This document shows, piece by piece, positions 29,001 through 42,749 of a DNA stretch of 57,999 bases. Under the pieces are notes generated by a model, which saw only the letters and a list, made by a program, of their open reading frames with translations, had not been told where the DNA came from and made no database searches. Origin of the DNA: Salpingoeca rosetta (Eukaryota > Opisthokonta > Choanoflagellata > Craspedida > Salpingoecidae); contig NW_004754931.1 of assembly GCF_000188695.1 (NCBI RefSeq), positions 696,136-754,134 on the forward strand. Direction: 5' to 3'. The first letter of the stretch is position 1; each line of letters opens with the position of its first letter. Made by a program: the position numbers and the translations under genes.

Positions 29001-30190
29001 TTCTCTGTCTCTCTCTGTGTGTCTCTCCCCCCTCCTTATGTGTGTCTCTCTCTTCCCCCTCACCAACATCTTGTCGTTGTGTGCAGTCGATTCGCATCTC
29101 GCACCTCCTTGAGAAGTTCCTCCCCAAGTCTGGCGAGCGCGACCAGGAGAAGAACGAGTTTATCGGCGCCATCCAGACCATGTGCCCGCACCTGCTGCGC
29201 TACTTTGCCGTCGTTGCCGTCATCACCTGCCCGAAGCGCCCAGACTCGCGCGACGCCATCCGCGACATTGTGCGCATGATCCGCCACAAGACGGCCAAGT
29301 TCTCCGACCCCATCACCCAGCTCCTCGAGTGCATCTACATCGACTTTGACTTTGACAAGGCCCTCGAGCTCCTCAGCGCCTGCGAGAAGGTGCGCCCTGC
29401 TTTGTCTGCTGCTGTCGTAGTATGTGTTTGAACGTGGGTGGTTGCGAACGTGGGTGGTTGCGAACTGTCGTCAAGCGTGCTGGCGCCGTTGTTGGTCGAG
29501 CACGCCCATGCTCTTCCTGTTCATTGCACAGCGGTGCGTCTGCATTCAACACACACAGAGGCAGCACGGAGTTTCCTCGTGCCCAGCTTAACACACACAC
29601 ACACACAATACTAATGCCTCTTTCGTTGTGCTGCTTCAGGTGCTTGACTTGGACTTCTTCCTCACGACGTACCGCACAGACTTTGTCGAGTCGGCCTCGA
29701 AACTCATCTTTGAGGTCTACTGCAAGATCCACAGCAGCATCAGCATCCAGTAAGTCGCAGCAGCAGCAGCAGCAGTAACAGCAGCCTTGCTCCCTATGCA
29801 GCGCGGGCCTGTGGTCTCCCTTGTATGTCAATGTGTGTGTGTGTCTGAAAGTTTGTGTGTGTGTGTTTTTTTTTTTTAACTTTTATTTTATTTGTGCTTG
29901 ATACTCACTGTTGCGAAACACGTGCTGTCTTGCCATGCCCGTCTTTCTCCCCGACCCCTTCTTGTGTGCAGGTTTGTCGCTGAGCGCCTGAGCAAGACAG
30001 CGAGCGAGGCGGAAAAGTGGATTGTGGACTTGATTCAGTCGGCCGATCTCAGCGCCCGCATCGAGCAAGCAGAGGTGCGTGCTCTCGGCCATCACACGGC
30101 TGCGGTGCCTCCATATGCACAAACCCGTGTTGTGGGGTGTTGTGGGGGGGGGGGGGTGCTGTTCGGTGTGTGCATGCGCGAGCGTTCAAC

Positions 30191-30237
<47 letters not shown>

Positions 30238-30659
30238 GGACTTCTGACTTGTTTGTTGACCGTCTTCTTATGTCTTGGCTTTGATGTGTATGGGTTGCAG
30301 GGTTATGTGAAGATGCTTCACGAGCCACAGAGCACATACGACCAAGTTCTCGACTCCACCCGCAGCATTCCTCTCAGAACGTACGCTTTGCTCGCTCTCT
30401 CGTCATGGCATGTTGATTTGAACAACTGCATTCACGCAACGAAGCTACATATTCATCCACAGACGCAGACAGACAGTCAGACAGACACGCCCTGCCGTCT
30501 TGTCTCAACGTTGCTGTGCAACCCATCATGTCAAATCTCACACGTCAACTGCCGTGCATTGCATTGCATTGTGTTCACGCTGTCAGGCGCGCGTTGCTCG
30601 ACAACTTCCACCGCCGCGGTACACGCAAGCCTCACAACAAGAAGAAGCAGGACAAGTGA
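26819..30659 (+). CDS. EIF3E: Translation initiation factor eIF3 subunit e (INT6)
   Basis: Twelve exons: 26819-26905, 27069-27183, 27404-27536, 27802-27835, 28030-28101, 28311-28461, 28637-28728, 29087-29389, 29640-29749, 29972-30074, 30301-30380, 30587-30659; 450 aa against 445 in human. It begins MAEHDLTRQLCGFLDNH, matching the family start. Further landmarks: EIYKREQLITSKL, LWGRLAVEIM, QQRAWLMHWSLFIFFFG, IGAIQTMCPHLLRYF, DPITQLLECIYIDFDFDKA, and the PCI winged helix RLSKTASEAEKWIVDLIQSA. The C-terminus is basic (HRRGTRKPHNKKKQDK) instead of the animal tail. eIF3e is a scaffold of the 43S preinitiation complex. Confidence 0.95.
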
Positions 30660-31617
30660 ACTGGACCGCCTGTTGACGTGTCGCTTGTACACACGTACGC
30701 TCTCGACCCGTGTAAGGACAGGGCCCATGTATTTCTCCGTCCCCCAACCAACCCCCCCCCCCCCTTCCTCCGTTTCCACTGCCCAAAGTGACCTACGACC
30801 ACTGCCAACCACCACTCTTTTTACCGGACCTCTCCCCCAACAATTGTCGATCCTTGCCCTCCCCATCCACCACATGCATATGATTACTCCCTGCAGCTAG
30901 TATCGTGCACCCCACCTCTCCCTGTCTCCGATTGATGTGTGTTTACGTGTGTGGCTGCTTTTGCAGTCCGATGACGACGACGATGATGATGCTGATGATG
31001 ATGATTGTGTAATTGGTGTTAGGAGGCGTGCCGTGAACTGGTGCATTGGCCCGTGGTTATTGTCCCTCTCCCCCCTTGTCATCGTTGTGTGTGTGTGCCT
31101 CTTCGTTGCCACTCGCGTGTGTTGTGTATGCCAGTGCTTGTGTTTGTGCGTCGTTGGTGGGTCGTACCCCCAAGTCGTTTATCATGTGTGTTGTGTGTGT
31201 GTGTGTGTGCGTGTTTGCGCGTGTGCGTGTTTGCGCGTGCACGCGTATGATTGTGGCTGTGCGAAGCAGAAGAATAAAGCAGAGTCGAGTTAATGTAACT
31301 GAGGCGACGAGCCGCAAGTCAGTTGGCGAGCGGAGACGTGGACAGATGGGATGTGTACACAGACAGACACACCGCACAAACAAAGCAAGAAAAGTAGCCA
31401 AGCTTGATCACTCGTAGTTGTTTGAGTCAACGCATAGAAGCGTGCGTGGTACAGCCACGCAAAGCAAGCATGTGGCTGTGGTAAGGGGTTTGAAACAAGT
31501 GTTGAATGCAAATAGCGATGGAACAAGCATAGAGGGTTGTTGTTGTGAAGTCCTTGGTATCAAACAAAAGAGAAGAAGGAGACTCGAAGCAAGACGAGTT
31601 GCCAGCGAGCTGGCTGG
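30660..31617. other. Convergent intergenic eIF3e / DUF4602-like gene
   Basis: No supported exon. A GATGATGATG run lies at about 30972-31004, GT-rich sequence at about 31180-31240, and an AATAAA at 31272 on the plus strand, 613 bases after the eIF3e stop; whether it is used is unknown. Confidence 0.4.
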
Positions 31618-33382
<1,765 letters not shown>

Positions 33383-33727
33383 CTTCGTTGCTGTCTGCCT
33401 TTGCTTGCGGTCAAGAAAAACACGTGGGTGGTTGTTTGTTGTGGTTTGTGCGTGCTTTCGTCTTCGTTTTGCTGGTTTGACGAAATGACAACAGTCATGT
33501 GGACCACGAGGGCACACCCATACCATGCAAGGGGGGTGGCTCAGAGAGGTGGGCGCACATGCTAAGGAAAGGGGGAACACGGCAAGGCACGGCAACTCCA
33601 AACGCAACGCAACTCAACGCAAGCAAGGCAACAAACAAAACGCAGTGAGGCAAGGAAGAGAAGCGCAAGTGAGCCGCAAAAACAGGGGAAAGGGGCGGTG
33701 GTTCATGTCAGTCGACAAGAGGTGCGC
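33383..33727. other. 5' flank of the DUF4602-like gene / 3' flank of actinin
   Basis: 345 bases, both neighbours on the minus strand. CAACGCAACTC-type repeats at about 33595-33645. No exon seen. Confidence 0.4.
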
Positions 33728-34191
33728 TCAGAGGTCGCTCTCGCCTGCAGCAGGACATTGTCAAGGTGTGCACGGAGGCCATGGTGAGGAGGAGGAGGAG
33801 GAGGAGGAGGAGGAGGAGGAGGAGGAGGAGGAGGAGGAGGAGGGGGGGGAGATGACAGACAAGGGCGAAACACAGCATCAAAGTACACACAGAGACATAC
33901 ACTCACAGACACACACGCACACAAGAGCCAAGATGCAAACAGAGCAGGTACACTTCACATACCATAAAGGGCGTTTGCAAAGGAGGAGTAGTCGAGAGCA
34001 CCCTCGGGACCGTCATCATATGTGCTCATGTTGGCAATGCAGTACTCGTACAGCTCAGGCGACAGCTCACGTTGCAGATCGGCAGCAAGCACATACGGTT
34101 GGCCTGCACGGGCAGTACGTGTATGCACAACAGTGGTAAGGCTTATCGTCGTTTCAATCGGTGGAACGAAACACAAAGGCGTGATGTCCCC

Positions 34192-34262
<71 letters not shown>

Positions 34263-35153
34263 ACCGTTTGAGAGGACGCGGAAGGCCTCGAGGAGCTGGT
34301 CGGCAGACTCTGCATCTGCGCTCTCCTCGACCATAAAGGCGATAAACTCGTCAAAGGAGACCTTTCCGTCGCTGTTGGGGTCAAGGCGCGCCATGATGCG
34401 GTCCCACTCGGCATCCCCACTCTCCTCAGGCACCTGCAAGGCACCACCAAATCGGAGGTGCGGGTGTGTGTGTGTGTGTGTGTATGGGCGTGAATACAGG
34501 CGATTGAGTGAACGTGACACACGCGAAACACAGGTATCAAAGTGGGGCAGCCGTTGTCAAGAAGGAGGGTGTCAAGGACCGCAAGAAACAACTCCGTACA
34601 TCCACCAGACGAGCACACACAAAACAAAATGACACAAACGTGCAATGAGCGCACGGCAAGCCCTGCCACACCTGGGAGATGTTGAATTTGCCGAGGGAGA
34701 GGAGGAAGGCGCGGAACTCCTTGTGCTCGAGGAAGCCGGAGTTGTCCTTGTCCCAGTGCTGGAACGCCTCCTTGTACTCCTTCATGTCCTCCTCCGTGAT
34801 NNNNNNNNNNNNNNNNNNNNNNNNNNNNNNNNNNNNNNNNNNNNNNNNNNNNNNNNNNNNNNNNNNNNNNNNNNNNNNNNNNNNNNNNNNNNNNNNNNNN
34901 NNNNNNNNNNNNNNNNNNNNNNNNNNNNNNNNNNNNNNNNNNNNNNNNNNNNNNNNNNNNNNNNNNNNNNNNNNNNNNNNNNNNNNNNNNNNNNNNNNNN
35001 NNNNNNNNNNNNNNNNNNNNNNNNNNNNNNNNNNNNNNNNNNNNNNNNNNNNNNNNNNNNNNNNNNNNNNNNNNNNNNNNNNNNNNNNNNNNNNNNNNNN
35101 NNNNNNNNNNNNNNNNNNNNNNNNNNNNNNNNNNNNNNNNCACACACACACAC

Positions 35154-35197
<44 letters not shown>

Positions 35198-35536
35198 GCA
35201 TTCAAGGACGGAAGTTGTTGGAGGAGGGGGAGGGGGGTTGGCAAATGGCATCAGAGAAACGCGCAGTGATGCTGGAAAAGGGGGAGGGGGGTCCAACCAA
35301 AACGCAACAGCAAAGCAAGACCAAGCAGAGAGACACAGCACACAGGGCAGTGGCACAGCGATGCAGGTGCGCTGTGGTGACGTGAGCACGACCGCAATGA
35401 TGACTACAACGATTGAAAATAAGACGACGATGACGACGACTTACGGCGGCTTCCTCCTCGGTCTCGACGACAAATGGCTCTGTCAGCTTCTCCTTGGCCA
35501 ACTCAACAAAGTTGCTGAAGGGCTGCACGCGTACAC

Positions 35537-35575
<39 letters not shown>

Positions 35576-37201
35576 TAGTGCAGGTCGTGCCGAAAAGGTG
35601 TCATGTTCATGCATTCAACAAAATACCCAACCTCAACCCTTGCCCCACCACCCACACCCACACTCACACCCGCACCCACACCGACAAGACACACGAACGA
35701 ACCGGGGCCTGGCGGGCAAACTGGAGGTAGAGCTCGTCCAGGTGGCGGGCGTTGGCCTCGGCCTCGGAGAGCTTCGTCTGCCGCTCCTGCGTCAGCTGCA
35801 CAAGGTGCTGCCAGTTCTCGTAGATGGTCTGCACACAAATGCGCCGCGTGGCGTTGGAGTTAGTGGTGATGTGAGAACGGAAGGGAAGACGCTGAGCAGA
35901 GGCAGAGGCAAAGGCAGGGGCAGGGGCAGGGGCAGAGGCAATTGCAATTGCGCATGTGAGTGCGCACGCCCGCGAGCGTGTGCGTGTGTTGTGTTGGCTT
36001 ACGGCGTAGCGGTCGTTGACGGCGTCTGCGTTGACGTACTTGAGGTCGTCCAGCTCGTTGGCAAGCGTGCCAATCTCGTGCACGCGCTGCTCGTGTGCCG
36101 TCAGGTCGGACTGAAACGCCTCGTGCTTCTTCATCAGGGCAGACACCGTCGCCAGGTTGACGCCCGTGTAGTCGTCCGCAGACAGCATCGCGTTCTTGCC
36201 GCTCGTCCACGCCTGGTACAGGGCACAAGGGCCGGGGGAGGGGAGAGCAGTTTAGAGGGAGGGAGGTTGCGTATGACATGGAAGAGTGAACACAAAGTGC
36301 GCAGTTGAGTGTGCAGCAACACAATGCGCAAGAAAATCATTCATTCCAATGCAACGCAGGTCACACAGACACGCAGACACGTAGACACACACACACGCAG
36401 ACACACGCACAGACACAGACACACACACCAATGACCCCAGCCCCCCCCCCAAATGTGCACATCCTTGTGTCTTTGCACACCACGCACCTCGTGGGCCTCA
36501 GCCTTGCTTGTAAAGAGGGCAGCCTTTGCTTCGGCCTGGCGCACGCGCTTGAGCTCGTCGATCACCCACTGCAGGTGGCTCTGGTCAGCCTCCTCCATCT
36601 CCGTCCACGCCGCAGTGATGTCGGCAATCTCCTTGCTCTCCGACGCAACAAACGGTGGGCGGCCAGAGAGGCGCAGCTTCGTCTGCAGCGTGCTGTAGTG
36701 CTCCTCCAACTTGGCCCGCTCCTCAAGCTTGCCCGGCAGCTCGGACGACCGGAAGTTGTTGAGTGTCTCCAGCTTGTCCTGGCACGTCTGCACGTCGTTG
36801 ATGGCTGGTCGCTCGACGAGCCAGGCGATGGTCTTCTGGATCCACTCCAGCAGCGCCGTTGCCATGGTCTCGTACTCGGCAATCAGCCGCTCGTGCTCCC
36901 GGTTCGTCTCAAGCACCGTCGCAATCTTCTTCGCAGCAACCTCGGCCTGCCAGGCGTCAAATGTGTGTGTGTGTGTGTGTGTGTGTATGATTGGTGAGAA
37001 AGCGAGTGAGCAACATGTTAGGTTTGAGGACAGCAAGAGCGGTGTGCATTGTGCAGGGTGAGCGAGCTGCCACTTCATATCACAATAACAGCAGCAGTGA
37101 TTGACACAGCACCTGGTTGAAGCTGGCAAAGCACTTGTAGTACGCGGCGACATATGTCATGATGGAGCGCTCGTCGGGCTTGATGCAGTTGACCATGTCT
37201 G

Positions 37202-37240
<39 letters not shown>

Positions 37241-37941
37241 GCAGAGAGTGCATGGTACCAGTGAGTACATGGGTTACAGAAGGCACGCAAATGAACTGCT
37301 TCCAGACACCACACACAGAGACGCACAGACGCACACGCACACACACAGACACACACACACACACAGACACACACACACAGCAGGCATCAGCAGAGTGCAT
37401 GGAGGTGGCGGACCTTCGACGTCGAGGAACTTTGGGATGTTGAGCTCCTTCTCGGCAACCTCAAACGCCGTCGTCAGGTTCTCCCGCGGGTTGCTCTGGA
37501 CAAACACAACACACATACACGCAAGGGGGCAGGGGCAGGGGTAGGTGAATGTGAGTGCGCATGTGCATGTGTATGTGAGGTTGTGAGAAAGGATGCGAGT
37601 GAGTGGGCATTGCGCACGTGCTGTTTGCTGCGTCAGAATGACACATGATCCTCAACTGAGACACGACAGCATCAAAACAACCCAAATATATCTCCGGCAT
37701 CTCGTGCCATCCCTATTTCACACGCCACGTGACACGCCTGCACTGCAAACCTTGCTGAGCTTGTCGTAGTCGATGAGGTCTGGGCGGTGGCGATGGATAA
37801 GCGCGCAAAAGGCGAGGCCGTCCTTCCAGCTCATGTGGAAGTTCTGCACCTCCACATTCGAGTACGGCTCGGTCTTGCGCTGGCACCACAGCAGAAGCGC
37901 ATCCTTGGCGTTCAGCTCTGCTCACGCGCGTATGTACACGT

Positions 37942-38002
<61 letters not shown>

Positions 38003-39109
38003 GGATGGAACAATGGTGTGGGTGAGGACAGGGAGTGATCGAAGGAAACACAGCGTTGGTAGCTGATGCCAGAGCACACGCACACACGCACACACGCACA
38101 CGCACGCACACGTGCAAGGCAATTAGCGATGACGCACGGTCTTCGGAGATGTCCTGGATCTCGAAGCGAAGGATGAGCATCCAGATGAGGCCAAGGATCA
38201 TCTTGAGGTTCGAGTCAACAACCTCTGTTGGCGATGAGCACGGCCAGGGCAAGCAGTCAGCCACACAGCGATCATGAGTCAAATGACGGGGGCAGGCACT
38301 GGCAGTCATCCACAAGAAATGAAGATCAAGAACAAGCACAACAACAAGAACAGCAACAAGAACAAAAACAACCAACCTTCTGGGCCGATGGAGCTGACGT
38401 CGACCTTCTTCTCCTGGATGAACTTCATGGCCTTGCCAACGTTCTCCACATGGTGGATCTACACGCCAAATGTGTGTGTGTGTGTGTGTGTGTGCAAACA
38501 TGAGAAGGTAAGCGGTGAAGAAGAGTTGCACAACAACGCAACACGACACTAGGCCCTCAGGTAGGGAACAAAACCAGAGAGGTGACTGTGACAAATTCAA
38601 ATGCGTTTGCCGTTTGACCCCTGGCGCTCATGCACAAAACCGCACTCGCGCACGCACGCAGAGGACACTCACCCGCATGGTGCCGCGGCTGGGCTTTGGC
38701 AGAGCCTCGTCGGAGATGATCTCGAGAAGGGCGAGGAGGTTGCGGCCATCGGAAAGGTCCTTGGCCACATCCTTCACCTCCAAGTTGCGCTTGCGCAGGT
38801 GGCTGTTGATCCAGGCAGTAAATGTCTGATCAACGGAACGACACAGTTGAACAACAATGTTGAAAACACTGTGAGAAACAAACAATGCACTGCAAGTGGG
38901 TGGCGGCACGCGGCAGATCACATATGAAAAACCTCCCCAGCACAAACACAAAACAAGACGACAGAAATCCAAAACCACAACCGAGCATGCCACTGTTCCC
39001 GCAACCACATCACACACACACACACACACACACACACCTTCTGCTGCTGGCGCTCCCATTCGTCGTTGAGCTTGCTGGGCTCGGGCTCACGCTCGGGTGG
39101 GGTGGACAT
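33728..39109 (-). CDS. ACTN: Alpha-actinin (interrupted by assembly gap)
   Basis: Fifteen visible exons: 39109-39038, 38825-38673, 38458-38377, 38224-38138, 37917-37751, 37495-37414, 37198-37113, 36946-36488, 36212-36003, 35828-35703, 35522-35445, [gap], 34800-34672 (runs into gap), 34433-34265, 34103-33963, 33744-33728. Two calponin-homology domains form the actin-binding head ([52 protein letters not shown]). Spectrin repeats 1 and 2 follow, and the start of repeat 3 ([13 protein letters not shown]). After the gap come a calmodulin-like domain with EF-hands ([32 protein letters not shown]) and a 17-base last exon restoring YGESDL-stop, the exact animal C-terminus. Both EF-hand loops keep acidic ligands, so Ca2+ sensitivity is plausible. 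The rest of repeat 3 and repeat 4 (~240 aa) must lie in the gap, which is longer than its 340 N if the protein has the standard four repeats. Confidence 0.93.
33785..33850. repeat. (GGA)n in the last actinin intron
   Basis: About 20 GGA units. In the transcript this is a CCT pyrimidine tract just upstream of the acceptor for the 17-base last exon. Confidence 0.95.
34195..34260. repeat. (CA)n next to an actinin donor
   Basis: Abuts the donor of exon 34433-34265; (GT)n in sense. Confidence 0.95.
34801..35197. other. 340-N assembly gap plus (CA)n
   Basis: N from 34801 to 35140, then CA to about 35196. The gap cuts an actinin exon (left border is inside codon-contiguous EF-hand sequence) and hides the C-terminal part of the spectrin rod. 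Confidence 0.95.
37938..38002. repeat. (TTG)n in an actinin intron
   Basis: About 21 TTG units, CAA in the transcript, on the acceptor side of intron 37918-38137. Confidence 0.9.
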
Positions 39110-40428
39110 GGTTGCGGTTTAGCGTGCTTCCTTTGCTTGAGCTGGAAAGTTGCAAGATGAGATGCAAGTACAAAAGCGGCTCCTGTTGCGCGGATGGAAG
39201 CGATCGTGTCGATCGATCAAGCACGTACGAGTGCGAGAAGGGAGGGAAGGAGGATAAGTGAATGTCGTCAGATCATAAAAGAGGAGCAGACAAGCTCGAG
39301 GTGGCTTCGTGTACGTGCGCGTGCGAATGTTTGTGTGTGTGTGCGTGTGTGAACGTGAATGTATGTGTGTGAATGTGAATGTGTGTGTGTATGTCTATTC
39401 TCAATGGTATCCACATATCACACCGCAAATTATGAGCAAAGCAAAAACAATTCCGCACGAGCAGTGCTTGTCGAACATGCATACATGGATGCATGAACCG
39501 AATAGTAAACAAACACACACAAAAAAAGAAACCACACACACCCACAACTCATCTCAGCAAACTCGGCCTCCCTCCTTGCAGCCTGGCACAGCCTCGACCA
39601 CAACCCACTCCCATGAAGTACACCTCTTCAACCGCTGTCCTCTCCCAGCAAGCAAGCAAGCAAGCACAGCTGGGCTTGTCACTCGCTCCAGCTCACCCTC
39701 CTTCGCCTTGCTCACTCACACTTGTGCGCTGATTCGTTCGTTGGTGGACTGGATGTTCGTTGCAAGTTTTTGGTCAGCAGTGCCAGCGAGATGCCAATTT
39801 GGACGACGAAAATAAATAACCTTGGCTCGAAAATTCTTGAAAGATTTCAACATGACCTACACCTAGGTCCTCAATGGCATAGATATAGTACAACATAGGC
39901 TTGGTTTGTTGTGTGTTGTTGTTGGGAAGGAAGAAGGACAAGCCAAACGAACAAGAAAGCCAAAGCACTAAGCCAAACACCAACCCCAACCCATCTGCAC
40001 GCCGCAACCAACCAACTGAGCAGGACCAGTGCGAATCGGGGAGTGGAGGGTAAGTTTCTTCTTTCCTTGCCACATCGTTCTACCTACTCGCAGGAGCAGC
40101 GAGAGGTGTGAGTGGGCCAAGAAAGCAAGCAAGGTGGGTGAGGCAAGGCACGACACACCATTCACACTCTGACGTCAGAGGCATTTGTCTCGTGTTTGGC
40201 GGTACAGGTGACACCAAACAAACACTGCCACCGACCTGCTTTTCTTTGTTTGTTAGCTGAGGGCTTGGCAACATTCACATCATGTCACAATCGCTCACTC
40301 AACGTCACATCGCTCACTCCTTCCTCTCGCTGCAGTCACGGCCGCCGCTGCTGCTGTGGCGTGAAACGTGTTGGGTAGCGCCAGCAGCGCACAAGTGACA
40401 CCCGTGTCATCGGAATTCAACCAAGAAG

Positions 40429-40525
40429 GTGTGTTGTGTTGTGTTGTGTTGTGTTGTGTTGTGTTGTGTTGTGTTGGGATGTGTTGCGTTGTGGTGTGTT
40501 GTGGTGTGTTGTGGTGTGTTGGGGT
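40429..40525. repeat. (GTGTT)n pentanucleotide array
   Basis: Ten or so GTGTT units that degenerate into GTGGTGTGTT units at the 3' end. Confidence 0.92.
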
Positions 40526-40757
40526 GCCAGGCAGACCAACCAACCCACCAACCAAGCCAAGCCGCCGCACCCAAACAATGCGCGCTCCCAATCACCGCCG
40601 TCATTGTTCTTGTCCTCTTGCTTCAGCTTCATTTGCTTGCATTATCGACGGTGCATGCGTGTGTGTGCATTGCGTGCTCGGGCCATTCACCGACGACTTA
40701 CAGCTGCATCCTTCGTCTTTCTCCCCAGCCAGACAAGCAGATAGACTTTAAGCAAGC

Positions 40758-40769
40758 TTGCAGCAGCAT

Positions 40770-40804
<35 letters not shown>
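40758..40804. repeat. (CAG)n in the CIMIP2 5' flank
   Basis: About 14 CAG/CAT units ending 17 bases before the ATG at 40821, so probably in the 5' UTR. Confidence 0.9.
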
Positions 40805-40820
40805 CACGACGACTGCGACC

Positions 40821-41597
40821 ATGATGAGCAACATGGGCCAGCAGCTGCCCCTGACGGAGACAAGCAGCAAGCTGCAACGCGGCACCGGAAGAAAAAGCAT
40901 CTTGCCCACACCCCGAGCCATCCCTGGCTACCAAGGACATGTTCACGGCCTTAGGGTGCGCAGACGTGGATGTGTGTCGTGGGATCATTTATCCGTGCGT
41001 GCATGTGTGTGCGTGCGTGCGTGCATGTGTGCGTACGTGCGTGTGTGTGTGCGTGTGCGTTGCTGTACGTGTATGCTCATATCTCCCTTTCTTGCACAAC
41101 CCTGTTCTCACACCCTTGTCTCACTCACTCACTCACTCACTCACTCACTCACTCACTCACTCACCCTCTCTCTCTCCCACTCCCCTATCCTCTCCTCTGT
41201 GCCTCCTTTGTAACCAGGACTACGATCCTGGCCGGCGGTTTGGCTCAAGCTCGTCCCATTTGCTGGCCACGCGTGCACAGGAGCAAACCGGCCGCAAGCA
41301 CCAAGACCAGAGCAAGACAGTACCCACGCGGTTCTTGAAGTTTTCGCGGCCGTCTCGGCCGGCCGTGCCCATGCTGGACGTGAGCAAGGCCTCATCCTCG
41401 GCCCTCGCCAGCCTGCCATCGGAACAGCTGCAGGAAATCACCCTTGCCCAGCGCGAAGAAAGGTACATGCGTGTGTTTATGTGTGTTTGTGTGCATGTGT
41501 GCATGTGTGTATATGTGTGTGTTCATGTGTTCATGTGTGTTTGCATGTGTGTGCATGTGTGCATGTGTTCATGTGTGTGTGTATGTGTGTATGCGTG

Positions 41598-41656
<59 letters not shown>

Positions 41657-41715
41657 CTCCGGCTGACATCACCTCTTTCTACAATGTGGTCTCATCAAGC
41701 ACGTCAACCCTGCTC

Positions 41716-41746
<31 letters not shown>

Positions 41747-42749
41747 ACATACACACATGCACACACACACACACATACACACATACACACATACACACAT
41801 ACACACATACACACATACACACACACGCACACACACAAAACCTCCCCCGCCCCTTGCCGTTTCACAGCCGCGACTGTGCGTATCGAGGCAACATGGTGCC
41901 CGGATACAGCGGGCATGTTCCTCGACTGCGTGATCGTGTGGCGCAGCCCTTTGGCAACGCCACCGCAGACGCCATCTCTGACTTTGACAAGCACCGCGTG
42001 CGCACACGCGCGCGTCAGCAGTTTTCGCGCTCTGCACCCTTGAAGCAGCCCCTGCAAGCCAGCCACCGCGAGACGAGAAGCGCAGAGGCGCTGGCGTTCG
42101 AGTCCAACAAAAACCTGTCCTCGTACAACGCAGCATTCACGGAGCGCACGCCGTACAGCCGCAAGGCGGGTGCCATCCCAGGCACGACGGTGCATGTTCC
42201 CTTCCAGCAGCACACGTCCCTTGGCCGCACATACCAGGAGGCTGTGAAGGAGAGCGCCAAGGCCCTCCGTGCCAGCCGTCCCGGCTCGCACTACAGCTCC
42301 AGAGACGCCACCCTCTCCCAAATAGCCCGGTGTGTCATGCTTGTGCGTTTGTGCGTGTGTGCATATATATGTGTGTACGTGTGTATGTGTAGGTGTGCAT
42401 GTATGTGTATGTGCATGTATGTGCATGTATGTGTGTGTCCGTACGTGCGCGCGTGTGTGTATGCATGTGTGTGTATGCATGCATATGTGTGTGTGTGTGT
42501 CAAAAAGTGACACAGGCAGAGGAGAGAGAACCCGCACACTGCGTGGGCGTGTCCATATTTTGTTTTGTGTGCCCCACACGTCTTGTTTCAACTTGTAACC
42601 CCTGCCCCCACCAACACCCTATTCGTTTATCATGCACGTGCAGTGCACGTCAGCACCCGCCGGCCGCGCCGCAGAACAAGCCCATGTATACGCATGTGGA
42701 GAAGCGAGACTTTGTGGTGTCTCCCCGCTTTGGCTTTCACGCCAAGTGA
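40821..42749 (+). CDS. CIMIP2: CIMIP2 (FAM166-type) ciliary microtubule inner protein
   Basis: Four exons: 40821-40955, 41218-41462, 41868-42329, 42644-42749, giving 315 aa. Three copies of the DUF2475 motif are visible: [12 protein letters not shown] (about 33-44), [21 protein letters not shown] (about 136-156) and [21 protein letters not shown] (about 227-247). A C-terminal [19 protein letters not shown] follows. FAM166A/B/C proteins line the lumen of axonemal doublets. The sequence is basic, Ser- and Arg-rich, with no membrane segment, as expected for a structural filament-like protein. It implies a motile flagellum. Intron 2 has a GT-rich 5' half and a CA-rich 3' half. The paralogue (A, B or C) is not resolved. 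Confidence 0.85.
41590..41840. repeat. (GT)n ... (CA)n pair in CIMIP2 intron 2
   Basis: GT-rich from 41472, pure GT at about 41604-41655, and CA/CACATA at about 41717-41836, within one intron (41463-41867). The arms are complementary. Confidence 0.95.

Larger units (their letters stand above)
39110..40820. promoter_or_regulatory. Divergent region alpha-actinin / CIMIP2
   Basis: 1711 bases between two opposed start codons. Contains CAAGCAAGCAAG-type stretches, a palindrome-like CCTACACCTAGGTCC near 39855, a TGTTG pentanucleotide array (about 40429-40525) and (CAG)n just before the CIMIP2 ATG. No coding exon supported; promoter role inferred from position. Confidence 0.35.

Noticed and set aside
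31272..31277. AATAAA as the eIF3e polyadenylation signal
   Set aside because: It is 613 bases past the stop and no supporting downstream element was seen; noted only as a possibility.
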